DNA of 64,000 nucleotides, from contig OY756967.1 in NCBI GenBank assembly GCA_963580455.1, positions 4,796,501-4,860,500 on the forward strand, in the 5' to 3' direction. Of this stretch, positions 12,201 to 24,130 are shown one piece after another. The notes under the pieces are model-generated. The model made no database searches and was not told the origin of the DNA. It saw only the letters and a program-made list of their open reading frames with translations. Numbering within the stretch: the stretch's first letter is position 1; the number at the start of each line of letters is the position of its first letter. The translations under genes were made by a program, and so were the position numbers. This DNA is from Euonymus europaeus. Taxonomy: Eukaryota; Streptophyta; Magnoliopsida; Celastrales; Celastraceae.

Positions 12201-15200
12201 TTGAATAAGATCACTGTTCCTGATAAATTTCCTATCCCTGTAATCGATGAATTGCTGGATGAGTTAGGGGGTGCAACAATTTTTTCGAAATTTGATTTGA
12301 AATCGGGTTACCACCAAATTCGGGTGAAGGCGGAGGATATTCCCAAGACGGCTTTCCGAACGCACGAGGGTCATTATGAATTTGTAGTTATGCCGTTTGG
12401 CCTCAGCAATGCCCCGGCCACTTTCCAGTCATTGATGAATGACATCTTTCGACCGATGTTACGCAAATTTGTGTTGGTATTTTTCGATGATATCTTGGTG
12501 TACAGTCGAGACTTACAGTCCCATGTGAATCACCTGCGTGAAGTTTTACTGGTGCTACACTCCCATCAGTTGGTGGCCAATCTTAAAAAGTGTGTTTTTT
12601 CTCAATTCCAGTTAGAATATTTGGGTCATCTCATATCGGGGGAAGGAGTAGCTGCGGATCCCAAGAAACTGGCTGGTATGCAAGATTGGCCAATTCCAAA
12701 GAATGTTCGTGAGTTGCGTGGGTTCTTGGGCTTAACTGGATATTATCGGCGTTTTATTCAAAATTATGGTCTTCTTGCTCGGCCTTTGACCTTGTTGTTG
12801 AAGAAACATTCTTTCCAGTGGGATGATGTTGCTACCGCAGCCTTTGAGCATTTGAAGCAAAAGATGGTTACTCCTCCTATCCTTGCTATTCCAGACTTCT
12901 CTAAACTCTTTGTGGTTGAAACTGATGCCTCCGGCAAAGGGTTTGGGGCTGTTTTGTTGCAAGATGAGCGGCCTATTTCTTTTTTGAGTCAAGCTTTTTC
13001 TGAACGGGCGCAATTGAAGTCGGTGTACGAACGCGAGCTTATGGCTGTGGTGTTTGCCACTCAAAAATGGCGCCACTATTTATTGGGCCGCAAATTTGTA
13101 ATCCGGACTGATCAGAAAAGTATTAAATACCTCATGGAACAGCGTGTGCTCACTATGGAACAACAAAAATGGCTTACGAAACTTATGGGGTTCGTGTTTG
13201 ATATTCACTACAAACCCGGCAAGGAGAACCGTGTGGCGGATGCGTTATCTCGTCGAGTTCATTACTTGGCTCAGCATTTTTTATGGGAGGAAGGTGTGTC
13301 ATCTGGGAGTGTTGATCCTTCTACTACTCTGGTGACTCAATTACATTCATTAACTACCATCCATTGTGCTGATATGTCAGCCTTAATTGAGGAAGTGCAG
13401 CGGGATCCAGCACTTAAAAACATTATCCAGGAGTTGCTTATTGATTCCACCAGCCATCCAGACTACACTCTCCGGCACGGCATTCTTTTCCGACAAGATA
13501 GACTTGTCATTCCCAAGTCTTCTACTCGATTACCAGTGCTTCTTCAAGAGTTCCATCTCACTCCCAGCGGTGGCCATTCCGGCTTTCTGCGTACCCTTAA
13601 GAGGATTTCTCATGTGCTTTATTGGGAAGGAATGCGGGGTGATGTGAAGCGGTTTGTTTCTGCTTGTGTTGTGTGCCTTCAAAATAAAACTTCTACTCTC
13701 AAACCAGCAGGGTTACTTCAACCTCTTCCTATCCCTCAACAAGCCTGGGAAGACATATCTATGGATTTTGTCGGGGGCCTCCCTAAGGTTCAAGGCAAAG
13801 ATACCATCTTGGTTGTTGTCGATCGCCTTACTAAATACAGTCATTTTTTGGCCTTGGGGCATCCATTTTCAGCTTCGGATGTTGCATCTTTATTTGCTAA
13901 AGAAATTGTAAGGTTGCACGGTTTTCCTCACTCTATTGTGACTGATCGGGATCGGGTCTTTGTGAGTCATTTTTGGAAGGAATTATTCCGTTTGGCGGGT
14001 ACAAAGCTTCTCATGAGTTCTGCTTACCACCCTCAAACTGACGGTCAAACGGAAGTCGTTAATCGTTGTTTAGAGACCTATTTACGCTGCTTTGTTGGTG
14101 ATCATCCTCGACAGTGGCTCTCTTGTTTATCTTGGGCTGAATTGTGGTATAATACCTCTTTCCATAGCGCTGCTCAGATGACACCTTTTCGTGCTCTATA
14201 TGGGCGCGATCCTCCTGTTTTACTCCGTTATTCTGAGGATTCTCCTGTTGCTGAGGTTGCTCAGCAATTTCAGGAGCGGGATGCTCTTTTGGCTGAACTT
14301 AAATCTCACTTAGAGAAGGCTCAGTCTCATATGAAGCAATGGGCTGATGGCAAACGCAGAGATCTTTCTTTTGAACCAGGTGATCAAGTGTACATTAAAT
14401 TGCAGCCTTACCGGCTGAAATCGTTAGCTCGGCGTTTGAATGAAAAATTGAGTCCTTGTTATTATGGCCCTTATGCGGTGTTGGAAAGAATTGGTTCCGT
14501 GGCCTATCGTCTCCAGCTGCCTCCTGATTCATCTATCCACTCGGTTTTTCATGTCTCGCAGTTGAAACGCGCCCCTTCTGTTGTTGTCTCCTCTCAGCCT
14601 TTGCCTCTGGCTCTGTCGGCAGATTTAGTGTTAAATGCTCAGCCTGCTCAAGTGCTCCAGGTTAGGCGTTTATTGAATGGCAAACAAGAAGTGTTAATTC
14701 AGTGGCAGGATCTTCCAGCCTGTGACAACACTTGGGAGGATTATGATCTCATTAATCACCAATTTCCTCAGTTTCACCTTGAGGACAAGGTGGCTGTTGC
14801 AGGGGGGAGTATTGATAAGTTTATGACACCTGGGAAGGTCTTTTCACGAAAGAAGCAAGGGTGACTTGGTCTTTTCGTTGTTTAGGGTTCTCTTTTGTGT
14901 GAATTGTTGGTCTTTTGGGGGGTATCTTTTGAGTAATATTGAACTGGGTTCTGTGGGAGGCGCCACTCCTCGAAAGTGGTTGGTTTTGTGCTCTGTAATT
15001 TGCATGCTGGTTGGTACTTGGTTGATTGTTTGAACTACATTTATCCTTTCCTTGTATTAATTAGTGTTGGATTGTAATTTTATCTTAGAAAGTGGTTGTG
15101 AACTTATCAGACTTCCACACAGAAGAAGAAATCAAAGAAAATAAGTGAGAAGAGAGATCAACCACCAGAACCTTGGTGAATTAAGAAAGTAACAGAGATG

Positions 15201-18200
15201 TATAAAACGCACCTCAACAGGATAATCTTTGAATATGGGTAGGAATCGCTTTCGGCAATATTCATTGAAAAGAAGTGTGAGAACTGGAAGAGGAACAGTT
15301 AAACTGGAAGCAAGTGGAATCTTCTTAATCCCAAATGTCCCAATTGCAATAATATGCATCAATATCAAGGAAAATATTGTTGAATTGTGCACTATCGGCC
15401 AAAATTTCCCGCCAGTTTCGTATTTGTAGGCATATACATTCAACAGCTGCAAATAAAATTTGGTACAAATATTCTTTTATCACAACGTTTACAACTGAAA
15501 TGAAGTAATACTACAAAACCATCACACACACTTACAAGTACCTCATACACAATTAGTCAAGAGAGAGAGAGAGAGAGAGAGCAAAATTTATACAGAAAGC
15601 TATTAGATCTTTCATTTGTGTGTGTCATGCAAGCGGAGGTCCATTTTTATCTCTCTCTTTTTTATGAAAAGGACTAACAAAAAAAAAACTTTAAAAAGAA
15701 CATAGAGGAACTGGCATTCCACTTACCTGGTTGTGATAGATGATGTATCCCAAACCATAGTAAACCAGAATAAACGGCAGAATTAGTGGATCAAGGAAGA
15801 AGTATGTTATACCAAGAAGTCCAAAGAACAGAATCCTTGGAATCTCACTATGATAAGGAATTGATGGAACATCAAAGTCGTCATCATCTTTTCCTGCAAA
15901 TAGTCTTTCAATAAAACTCCGAATAAGAGGAAACAATCTGCAGATTTCGGACGATAGACTTGTCCACCCAGAAGTGACAACATACGAAATGAAGAATGAT
16001 GCCTGCATCCAAATAAAAAGATCATCACTACACTCTTAAGTATCACAAATAAAAAATTATATAAATTAATAGCTAACACCAACCATATAGCTCACCATGG
16101 GAAACTAGTAATTGATGTACTTGTGAATAAGAAACTTTACGACCAATTTATATCGAAAAATGCATAGACCATTTTTGTAGAAGAAAATTAATGTATTTAT
16201 GTGTAATGTTACTACTTATGCATGTCTGCATGAAACATTCTCATGTTTTTGAATGCTCCAGCAAAGCTTACATGGGAAGGATATTAGAAGCATAGAATGG
16301 TCAAAGGTACCCTCTTGTCTCCTAGGGGATTAGAGTTTGGAAAGAAATTATATATTGAAGAGAGAGAGCACTTTCTGCGGATTCTCATGGGCAGGCCTAG
16401 CAGTCTCATTCCTTTTAAATGGATAATACAATGGATATAACAATGTACGTTGCTCTAAAAAGGTTTGAAAACAATAAAGAAGTATTCTTACCTGTGCTGG
16501 GACAGCTTCAGCTAGCACCTTCGGAAGATTTTTAGGCTCAAGGAAAACATTAAGTTGATAGAGAGCTGTTCCTGACAATACATTTGCAAAGAATATATTC
16601 CATACAGTAAACCATAACACCTTGGTACAAGCACTTTTATCTATCTGACTAAGAGAAACGTATCCTTGCATGGAGGACAATATTATCATAGCAGGTGGCA
16701 CCAAAGACAAGAATAGCTGAAGAATGAGACTAGGGAGATATCCTGTGATCACTTGGCTAACAACTGTTCTGCAACCCAACAAATGTACCTTTTAGTTTTT
16801 GATCTAGTATAACACTAACAAACTCTCCTTTCAGAATGATTAGCACAAATACACAAATCTTTAAAGAAACACCAATTTTTTTCAAAAAAGTTTTTTAAAA
16901 AAACTCCGGTTGAAGCTTAAAAGGGAAAAAAAATCCTCCAGTTGATAGTAAGTAGGCTCCCCTGACATTACGTGGACTCTTAATATGTGACACCAAGAAC
17001 ACATACATCACGAATTCTACAATATATTGTAGGAGCAAGAGTACTCAAACAGTAAAATCTGCATAAAACCTACATTGCAACCATGATTAATGGTCAAATG
17101 TGTGTGTGCTGTATTCAACCTATATCTATGATTTAAAAGGAGCCTCAATTATTCCTACGAGTATTCTGCACTAATTAGCATGCTGCATTTTACATGTGTG
17201 AATGGCCAAAATGAAAAATGATCAAAGGAAGTAGATAGGAGCAAAATGATTGATTAAAGAGTACCCAATGGGGGATATATTGCTAGTTTCAGCAATCCTC
17301 GCAACAAGCCAATAAGATAACCAGATTCAAAGACAATCAGAATTGTCTTAATGCTGTGAATACAAATTAGTGGTCAGGGATCAACACTGCCCCAGTTACC
17401 CAAAGATGGATAAATTGAAAGAGACCCAACAAAAAGGATTGGGGAAAAGGGAGAGATATGGAATGGAATAGGGGATCAGAGAGATCAGGAAAGAGGGGGT
17501 TGACTTTGAGACTGATGATATTATTATGCATTCATTTATCTTTTAAGTCTATTTCCCTAGAGCATAAAATTGATGAGCCAGGCATAAAACATCAAAATGT
17601 CCTCCAGTTAAAGTCAGTACGCAGACACATAAAAAAAAACCTCAAATTGCCTTAGAGGAGCCATGTAAGAAGAACAAGATTCAATAAGAGCTTAGGTAAA
17701 AGTCACTTACAGACTTAGGATGCCTTTCAGAAAAGGGAACCAGGTCTCCAGCTGATTCAGATTAGCAAGCCCTTGCACTATTACAACCGGAATAAGGAAA
17801 ATAATTGTAAGAGCAATAACTGCAATCCCAGCTAGCAGCTTGTAGATCCATCTTTTCATAAATGATGCAGAAAAGAAGGGCCAGTGAACTTCTTCAGGCT
17901 GGGCAGCTGCTTCAGTGACCCACTCTATGGGATTGAGTCCTTGTCGAATGTGTACAGCCACCGCAGCGCCCAACCGTGACTTGAATGACACAAAAGCTGC
18001 AGGAACTTCCTGATGAGATCAAAATGCATAATAGGTGATCGATAGGATAGATTTCACTCCCATATCAAAACATATCACATAAGAATGATATTTTCGTAGA
18101 GGTATTATTCAAGTGTGCTTAGAATTTAACAGGAGCTGGGATAAAGTAAAAAATCAGCACTGCTGATCACTTTCATTCAACAACTGTATTCACTTCCAAA

Positions 18201-21200
18201 TATGTGTTAAGATAGTTTTTACTTCAGTAGAGGGTGATCTGTTAATGAAACAGCCACTATTAGCTGTTTATTTTCTCTCATTCTGTCCATGCTTTCTCCC
18301 GTCCTAACAGAAAGCAGAAGGTAAAATATAAAAAGTCACATTGCCTATAAGATGCTTGGCATTTGAAATGAATTGATGGAACGTTTGTGAACTGAAACTC
18401 AACAAAGATCATCAAAAACCTCCGGACAGACAAAGTACAAAAAGAAAAATTCATCCTGTTCATCCACCACCATACTTGTTTAAGCCAAGCAGTCCAAACT
18501 TCTTTTTTGTATAAAAAAGACCCTTTCCAACACCATCAATTTCCCCTTTTCTTTTCTTTTTTATTATCAAAAAATATCTACGGGCTGAAAATTCATACAT
18601 TGGCAGAGAAAGGCAGGTGAATGGCACACACCTCTCCTGCAAATGAAGATTGCTCCAATCTCGCGTGATCTTCCAAATCTTCCAACTTCTTTTCATACTG
18701 CTCCAAAAGATTAACTTTGCGTCCAAATAGTCCCAAAAATCCTTCACGTTTAAACCTTTGCGGAGACTGAGCATCTGATTTCAGGTGGGCAACTTTTCTG
18801 CATAGCTTCTCCACATCATTCTACCAAAAAAATTTGGTGAAGGAAAAAATGATATGTCAAAGCAATAAAAGGAAAAAAGAAATGGTTAATAGACTGCACT
18901 TTATTCTATTCAGTTATTTACTAATTACTAAGAAAAAATGTGTTAGCCTAATGTGTACTGATACAAAATCATTCACGAAGTTTGTCAATTGCTCACCTTT
19001 TCCCAATTACATAATTACAATAGAGAATCTGCAGGTGATAAAGTTTAAAAATACCAGCACAGCCGCCATTGTAAAATATGTAAATGATTAATCTAAAAGG
19101 GAAAGACTACTATGGCAATGGAATTAATCAATAGCGCCCTAGGAAATGCTTACAATGAGTCCTTGAAGCCTGCTCGTTCGGCGAGCCACTACATGTGAAA
19201 GATATGTAGACGGATGATTTTCGGTGAAAAAGCTCTCAACTGTCTCACTGACATTGCTCCCAGCTGAGACTGGGACACCGCGGACTAATATTGTAAACTG
19301 ATGTGGCTGAGGTTTTGAAGAATAGAAAAAAGCGATTCTCTTTGATGAGATATAGTTATACTCCTGCACATTATACAGAAACAAGTTGAAATGTCATAGA
19401 AGCCTTTGTATCCAAAAAGAATTGTTGAACTAACCGTGCAGGCCTATGCAATCTCACTTACATAATAAAGAAGGTAGCAGACAACTCCGGTGAAAACATA
19501 GACAGCACAGAAGTGAATCCATAACCTTGAGAAAACCAAAACTTAGCATCAGGTATTGTCACCAAAATTGTAGCAAATGCTAGAATGACAATACATCAAA
19601 TGTCCATCAATTAGCTTAAAGTTAAAGAACAGAAATCATAATAAAAGATAGTTTTTAGTGTTATAGCAACTAAAGGACATAAAAAACAGGGTCTTAAAGC
19701 ATGTTGGCAACTGGGCACCACTAGTTTAGCTAGTCTGCTAACACTCTAGCCCAAGCTCTAGCTAGTTGGGCCACAGAGGCATAATGGCATATTGGACAGG
19801 CTGCATTGCTAAGTCAGTTTTTTATTTCACAGTGTCTTTAGAAAGTTTCAGGCGGTGACGGCGATGATGTAAGTCCTCCTTTCTTTTAATAATATGTTGA
19901 GGACCTGGTTAAGAATCCCACAACAAACAAACCAATTCCAATTGAAAGCACCAAAGAACAAAATAAAAGATAGATTTGATTATTAAACCCTTAATGCAAT
20001 CTCTAGTGTAGAAATAAGATACTAAAACTAAAGGAAATTCATAAATAAACTATAAAATACTAAATACTAAAGGAAATACATAAATAAACTGTAATTAGTT
20101 TACTAAACCTAAATAAGGATTCCTAATTCACTTTCTCACCCCTAAGATTCTCATCATAATATTTTATTCTTCCTTAAAAAATAAAAATAAACAAGAGATG
20201 TCAAGATAACTTCGTTGCTTATAAAAGTTTCATGACAAAGCGAGCAGTTCATCTAAAGGTTTTTAATTGTTCTAGCAAAGACACGAGAGACAGTACAAGT
20301 CTATTTTTATTTTCTTTTCACATGAAATCAGGGCTCTCTTTCCTGGTCTTGTTCTAAAATTTACACATTCCACATCTTGGTGCCACCTTCAGCATTTTTC
20401 AGGGGCAGTGGCACCACCAACGAATTTACCTATTTTTTCCACTTCTTTTTCTCATTTTGTATTTGACCTACACCTTCCCGGCACAAAAAAGTTTTTTTTT
20501 TTTCATGTTTGTCACCCTGTCACAAGTCCATTTTCGTTTATGAAAATTCTAATTTTTTGTCTTATTCTTCAAAGCTCTTTTACCAGTGGTGTTCACTACT
20601 CTGGCAGTTCACCAAACACTTACGAGAAATTTGTCTTGCAGTTGATGAATTTGCAATTAATTTCCTGTTTACTGTCATGCTCAAGTCTCTATGTTCCAGC
20701 CTTAAAGGTTTTAGGAGTTTTATTCATCAGCTGCACATGCTTACACTGCCGTATGTCCCACTTTTTATTCTATTGCTTTCTCTAGTTGTCATTAGTGTGA
20801 ACTGTGAAGGTTCATTTTTCTTATTTCGGTACAGAACACCAGGCTATACATCAAATAAAATGAAATCACTCCATCAAATGAAATGAAATCACTCCATCAA
20901 TATATACCATGCCTTTGCGAAAAAAAATCTTTGCATTTAAGTCACCAGTTTGAATTTGCACATCAATAATTGAGAAATCATTCTTCTTTATCATCTAATG
21001 CATACCTCTTTGATCCATTGTTGACATTTGAAATGCCAAATGAGTCCAAAGACTTGTTTGGAAGATCAGCCAAATCAATTTCCAGTTGACTCCCCAGATA
21101 ATTAATTGGGAGAAGGATAAGCACTCCCACGACACCAGCAAATGCAAAAGTCTTCAAACTGAAAAAGGATCAGGCCATAGGTTACCAGGACTAGAAAGAG

Positions 21201-22009
21201 ACAATATTCTCCCAAACAAAATTCCTTCAATAATTCATTAAAACGATGCCCATATGAATGTCTAACATAAAAAGAAGTAACCTCCAATCTTTAAGAACAA
21301 AGAAGGAATCTTCAAATGGTCGAAACTTGAAAACCAAACAATAAGTCGAACAGGAAACGAGAAAGATCCATCTGCAAGGCAATTCACAAGACGAAATGCT
21401 ACTGGCTTTGGCTACACTTCCAAACGAATGAAACACTCACATCGACATTTAAGCTAAATCCATCATAATGCAATCATGAACTTACTTAAAAAGTTTCGAT
21501 GTAAATTCATAAAAAGAACCTAACTGGTAAACTTCAACTTAAAATCCTCCCATATTGCTATAATGAATTCATGAAGAATTGAAATATTGCCTTGTCATTC
21601 TAAGCTTTCACGCACTTGCACATTAGAGTAGCATCCAAAAACACTCAAATTAGTGTGGTGGTAGAACCAACTAATACAACGCACAAATTTTGAAATATGA
21701 ATCTCTAAGGATTTGAGAAAATCACCTGAAAATAAAAATGCGCATGAAGACAACAGCATCCAGGCCAAGGTTCGACAAGAGATCCTCCTCAGAAACCTCC
21801 CACGCTCGTCTTACCCACGCGGGAGAAGGCAACAACCTTTCTAATAAAAATCCATCCTCTCTTCGCTGGTCTTTCTCTTTATGAAGCAGTCGCGGAGCAT
21901 ACACCACCACGTTCACCGGCTGCTTTCTCAGTACAGAATACAAAGTGAACAACAAAAAACAGAGCCCCAAATTGATCCCGACAGAAGTTAACAGTGCCGA
22001 CAGAATCAT
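9231..22009 (-). CDS. OSCA/CSC1-like hyperosmolality-gated cation channel, HYP1 type (DUF221)
   Basis: Ten exons (minus strand): 22009-21726, 21158-21006, 19525-19462, 19363-19154, 18820-18632, 18009-17711, 16768-16492, 16002-15727, 15446-15213 and 9395-9231. They sum to 2151 nt, all in frame, for 716 residues. The start [20 protein letters not shown] and blocks such as [62 protein letters not shown] and [20 protein letters not shown] match Arabidopsis CSC1-like HYP1. The family forms dimeric, mechanically and osmotically gated calcium-permeable channels with about 11 membrane helices: three N-terminal helices, a cytosolic loop (exons 4-5) and a C-terminal channel domain. The last exon ([20 protein letters not shown] onward) is cut off from the rest by a 5.2-kb retrotransposon in intron 9. 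Splice sites and frame are intact, so the gene may still work. Confidence 0.93.
9866..10162 (+). repeat. 5' LTR of the Ty3/gypsy element
   Basis: 297 bp, starting TGATAAGTTTATGAC and ending GTGAACTTATCA. Apart from one C/T difference at offset 254, it is identical to the 3' LTR. Confidence 0.95.
10163..10180 (+). promoter_or_regulatory. Primer-binding site (initiator Met tRNA type)
   Basis: The ATTGGTATCGGAGGTGG string immediately follows the 5' LTR. Plant elements primed by tRNA-iMet carry TGGTATCAGAGC here. Confidence 0.75.
10191..14864 (+). CDS. Gag-pol polyprotein (GAG, PR, RT, RNase H, IN, chromodomain)
   Basis: One uninterrupted frame of 1,557 residues from ATG 10191 ([11 protein letters not shown]). 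Order: capsid-type GAG ([12 protein letters not shown]..), a variant knuckle [14 protein letters not shown], aspartic protease [11 protein letters not shown] near residue 425, reverse transcriptase about 640-830 with [10 protein letters not shown] near 764, RNase H with [14 protein letters not shown] near 908, and integrase with an HHCC zinc finger near 1120. The integrase DDE core is [17 protein letters not shown] and DGQTEVVNR (about 1190-1290). A chromodomain-like tail holds [19 protein letters not shown]. Every catalytic motif is present and there are no stops, so the element could be autonomous. The reading frame runs 52 nt into the 3' LTR. Confidence 0.95.
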   Translation: MVQTRMGERNKLMEKEVSELRVEFDSMKELMLEMRSWMRQKETDSSPSRQPELSAVSNVCPSDGNTISALIRSGLHYRKLELPLFSGEDPHGWLFRVDRYFRVNRVPEEEKLLAAAVCLEGRALHWYQWAESRQQLSTWPSFKVALLQRFRRTQEGVGYEALMALKQDTTVAIFRERFELLSAPLTDASDEVLIGAFVNGLSKQVRAELRLVQLDSLVDVMDFAQKVEERNLVLAEVRDEGGKWANMTGPIKSGGLEKGPGLLSSKGGNSAPHVAWSQPTFSTPESTRVATVTYGRPVDSSGGIGGPRKEVLSKPNDSSSAPRREPFRRLTVEEERVKRVQGLCFRCDEKFQPGHRCKQRQLQVLLAAVEADDDGLLEEGDVQLVDPLLSPDTSLELSLNSLMGLSGNNTMMLKGRIRGHEVVILVDSGSSHNFIDRSIVETLQFPIDLTRRFGVKIGNGGCVKGAGYCKGVVLEVQGYTFSQNFYPFDLGCADLVLGIAWLKTLGDISSNFRLLTMQFLVGGKTVCLQGDPTLARTMITFKNMTRTLRSGEQGFLVEFNELNCVDDLSQAEVPMDIQQLLVEFAPVFSSDLSLPPHRPQDHAIVLQNGSVPPNIRPYRYPYHQKSEIEKLVREMLAAGIIQHSKSPFSSPVLLVKKKDGGWRFCVDYRALNKITVPDKFPIPVIDELLDELGGATIFSKFDLKSGYHQIRVKAEDIPKTAFRTHEGHYEFVVMPFGLSNAPATFQSLMNDIFRPMLRKFVLVFFDDILVYSRDLQSHVNHLREVLLVLHSHQLVANLKKCVFSQFQLEYLGHLISGEGVAADPKKLAGMQDWPIPKNVRELRGFLGLTGYYRRFIQNYGLLARPLTLLLKKHSFQWDDVATAAFEHLKQKMVTPPILAIPDFSKLFVVETDASGKGFGAVLLQDERPISFLSQAFSERAQLKSVYERELMAVVFATQKWRHYLLGRKFVIRTDQKSIKYLMEQRVLTMEQQKWLTKLMGFVFDIHYKPGKENRVADALSRRVHYLAQHFLWEEGVSSGSVDPSTTLVTQLHSLTTIHCADMSALIEEVQRDPALKNIIQELLIDSTSHPDYTLRHGILFRQDRLVIPKSSTRLPVLLQEFHLTPSGGHSGFLRTLKRISHVLYWEGMRGDVKRFVSACVVCLQNKTSTLKPAGLLQPLPIPQQAWEDISMDFVGGLPKVQGKDTILVVVDRLTKYSHFLALGHPFSASDVASLFAKEIVRLHGFPHSIVTDRDRVFVSHFWKELFRLAGTKLLMSSAYHPQTDGQTEVVNRCLETYLRCFVGDHPRQWLSCLSWAELWYNTSFHSAAQMTPFRALYGRDPPVLLRYSEDSPVAEVAQQFQERDALLAELKSHLEKAQSHMKQWADGKRRDLSFEPGDQVYIKLQPYRLKSLARRLNEKLSPCYYGPYAVLERIGSVAYRLQLPPDSSIHSVFHVSQLKRAPSVVVSSQPLPLALSADLVLNAQPAQVLQVRRLLNGKQEVLIQWQDLPACDNTWEDYDLINHQFPQFHLEDKVAVAGGSIDKFMTPGKVFSRKKQG
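14799..14812 (+). promoter_or_regulatory. Polypurine tract
   Basis: A G-rich purine run (AGGGGGGAG) directly before the 3' LTR, in the expected place for plus-strand priming. Confidence 0.8.
14813..15109 (+). repeat. 3' LTR of the Ty3/gypsy element
   Basis: 297 bp, TGATAAG..TTATCA, followed by the GACTT target duplication. It contains the last 52 nt of the polyprotein frame. Confidence 0.95.
15561..15581. repeat. (GA)n microsatellite
   Basis: An uninterrupted GA run in intron 8 of the OSCA gene. Confidence 0.9.
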
Positions 22010-22588
22010 TACTTCTAAAAATCGAAGTCTAGCTTCAAGTTGTAGTTACTGCATACCAAAAACTAGATAAGCTGTACAGTGTATCGAAGCGCACACAAAT
22101 TCATATACAGAGGGGGGGAGAGATATTATGCCTGGTTGTGCGGTAGCAAGAGAAAGCGGTGGTCCATGCCGTCGGTGAAGCAACGAACATTCTTAAGCTT
22201 ATACACAAGCATTGGATCCACGTGTTTGCGAGATTGCGAATACCAGTTTTGACTCGTTGGTGGAACGAGTTTTGGAGATCATTGTGCCGGTTTTTAGCAA
22301 GTGCGTGTAATAATGGTGAGGGTTTGATCATTGATGGGACCCATCTTTCTTTCTTTTTGCCCTTTTCATAAAGTATGTGCTGGATTTTTAGAACTTACGT
22401 AGAAATAAATCATATTGTAAATAAAAATATCTTATTTTCACATAAAAATATCTTATTTTACAACTTTACAACAAATTGTCAGTTTTTTTAATGTAAATGA
22501 AATTGTTTATGTTGAATGGATGTTATGGGTTATCATTATTCATTAATTATGATATGATATTTCAGCCCTTAAATCGGATTTCATGTGA
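22010..22588. other. OSCA 5' UTR/promoter region
   Basis: This lies upstream of ATG 22009 on the minus strand. No exon or clear TATA box was identified. The stretch ends at the target duplication of MULE 1. Confidence 0.4.
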
Positions 22589-23069
22589 TAGTTTCTAGGG
22601 TTTTTTTGAAAAATAACCCTTTTTAACAGTCAAATTGTAACTATAACCCCATCTTTTTTAAAATCTCTAAAATAACCTTTTTTGCTTGTGAAATGTCCTA
22701 CATACCCTTAATCATCATTTCCCCCCAAAATCATTTACCAACAAAAGAAAAGTTAAAAAAAAAAATCAAAACTAGGTCAAAACCTTCACTTTTGAAATCA
22801 TTTCTTCACTTTTCACGTTGAAACTTCTCCTCGGCAAAATTTCTTTGGTTTTCTGCAACTGTCTCTCTCTCTCTCTCTAAGCTTGGAGATGACATTTTGA
22901 GGAAAGAAGAGGAAAAAGATTTTCATGCTCTCTGTGATTATCTCTCTCTACTCTGCTCTCTCACACACTCTCTCTACTGTGCTCTCTCACTTTGTGTCTC
23001 TCTAAGGTACTCTCTACTATGCTATCTCACTTTGTGTCTCTCTCTTAATTTATTTTTTAGTTCCTAAGA

Positions 23070-24130
23070 CATTCATGTTTTTTAATTGGTTGAGAAGTGA
23101 TTGTTATTAAAGTTGAGAACAGAGTAATTGTGAGGTTGAGAATCGAACTGTTTGTTAGTAAATAAGAACTGAATTTTATTGCATTGGTTGAGAACTGACT
23201 GACGTGGTTGAGAACTGCCTATTTTGATTGGTTGAGAACTGTTTGTTTTTATTGGTTGAGAACTGACTGTTTAGACGTGGTTGAGAACTGTCTGTTTTGA
23301 TTAGTTGAGAACTGAGTGTTTTGACTTGGTTGAGAAATGTCTGTTTATACTAGGTTGAAAAATGTCTATTTTGATTGGTTGAGAACTGAGTGTATTGACT
23401 TGGTTGAGAAATGAATATTTTGACTATGTTGAGAAATGCATGTGATGGGTGGTTGAGAAATGCATGTTTTGATTGGTTGAGAAATGTCTGTTTTGATTGG
23501 TTGAGAACTGAGTGTATTGATTTGGTTGGGAAATGCATAATTTGAGTGGTTGAGAAATGCATGTTTTGATTGGTTGAGAAATGTTTGTTTTGATTGGTTC
23601 AGAAATGTCTGTTTTGATTGGTTGAGAACTGAATGTATTGACTTGGTTGAGAAATGACTATTTTGACTATGTTGAGAAATGCATATTTTGAGTGGTTGAG
23701 AAACGACTATTTATACTAGGTTGAGAAATATCCGTTTTGATTGGTTGAGAACTGAGTGTATTGACTTGGTTGAGAAATGACTATTTTGACTAGGTTGAGA
23801 AATGTCTGTTTTGATTGGTTGAGAACTGAGGATATTGACTTGGTTGAGAAATGACTGTTTATACTAGGTTGAGAAATGTCTGTTTTGATTGGTTGATAAC
23901 TGAGTGTATTGACTTGGTTGAGAAATGACTATTTTGACTAGGTTGAGAAATGCATATTTTGAGTGGTTGAGAAATGCATGTTTTGATTGGTTGAGAAATG
24001 TCTGTTTTGATTGGTTGAGAACTGAGGGTATTGACTTGGTTGAGAAATGACTGTTTATACTAGGTTGAGAAATACATGTTTTGATTGGTTGAGACATGCA
24101 TGTTTTGATTGGTTGAGAAATTACTGTTTA
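23070..24130 (+). repeat. Left minisatellite array of MULE 1
   Basis: About forty units of roughly 24 bp, pattern TTTTGATTGGTTGAGAAATG with variable linkers (ctg, cat, act). Units form higher-order sets of four to five variants (GATTGG-, GACTTGG-, GACTATG-, GAGTGG-GTTGAGAA). Translations of these repeats give chance repetitive ORFs and are not genes. Confidence 0.9.

Larger units (their letters stand above)
9866..15109 (+). mobile_element. Complete Ty3/gypsy chromovirus LTR retrotransposon, Reina-like
   Basis: The element is 5,244 bp with two 297-bp LTRs (TG..CA) and a 5-bp target duplication GACTT at 9861-9865 and 15110-15114. Directly after the 5' LTR, TTGGTATCGGAGGTGG matches an initiator-Met tRNA primer site with a mismatch or two. 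A G-rich polypurine tract (AGGGGGGAG) ends just before the 3' LTR. The small size, short LTRs and chromodomain at the polyprotein end fit the Reina lineage. The LTRs differ at one base (C at 10120, T at 15067), so insertion was recent. It lies in intron 9 of the OSCA gene, in antisense orientation to it. Confidence 0.95.

Noticed and set aside
17257..17345. Minus-strand stretch resembling an extra OSCA exon (hydrophobic frame)
   Set aside because: The exons on either side join in perfect frame and match HYP1 without it, so it is intron.
20408..20886. Two overlapping 125-residue frames in OSCA intron 2
   Set aside because: They are on the strand opposite the gene, rich in F/L/S from T-rich intron sequence, and match no family I know.
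22860..23060. CT-rich runs as independent microsatellites
   Set aside because: They recur as GA-rich runs at the mirrored position of the right arm and in MULE 2, so they belong to the transposon arms.
23070..24130. CRISPR-like array because of the regular repeats
   Set aside because: Plant nuclear DNA, linkers are themselves repeats, no cas genes, and the array is inverted in a transposon arm.
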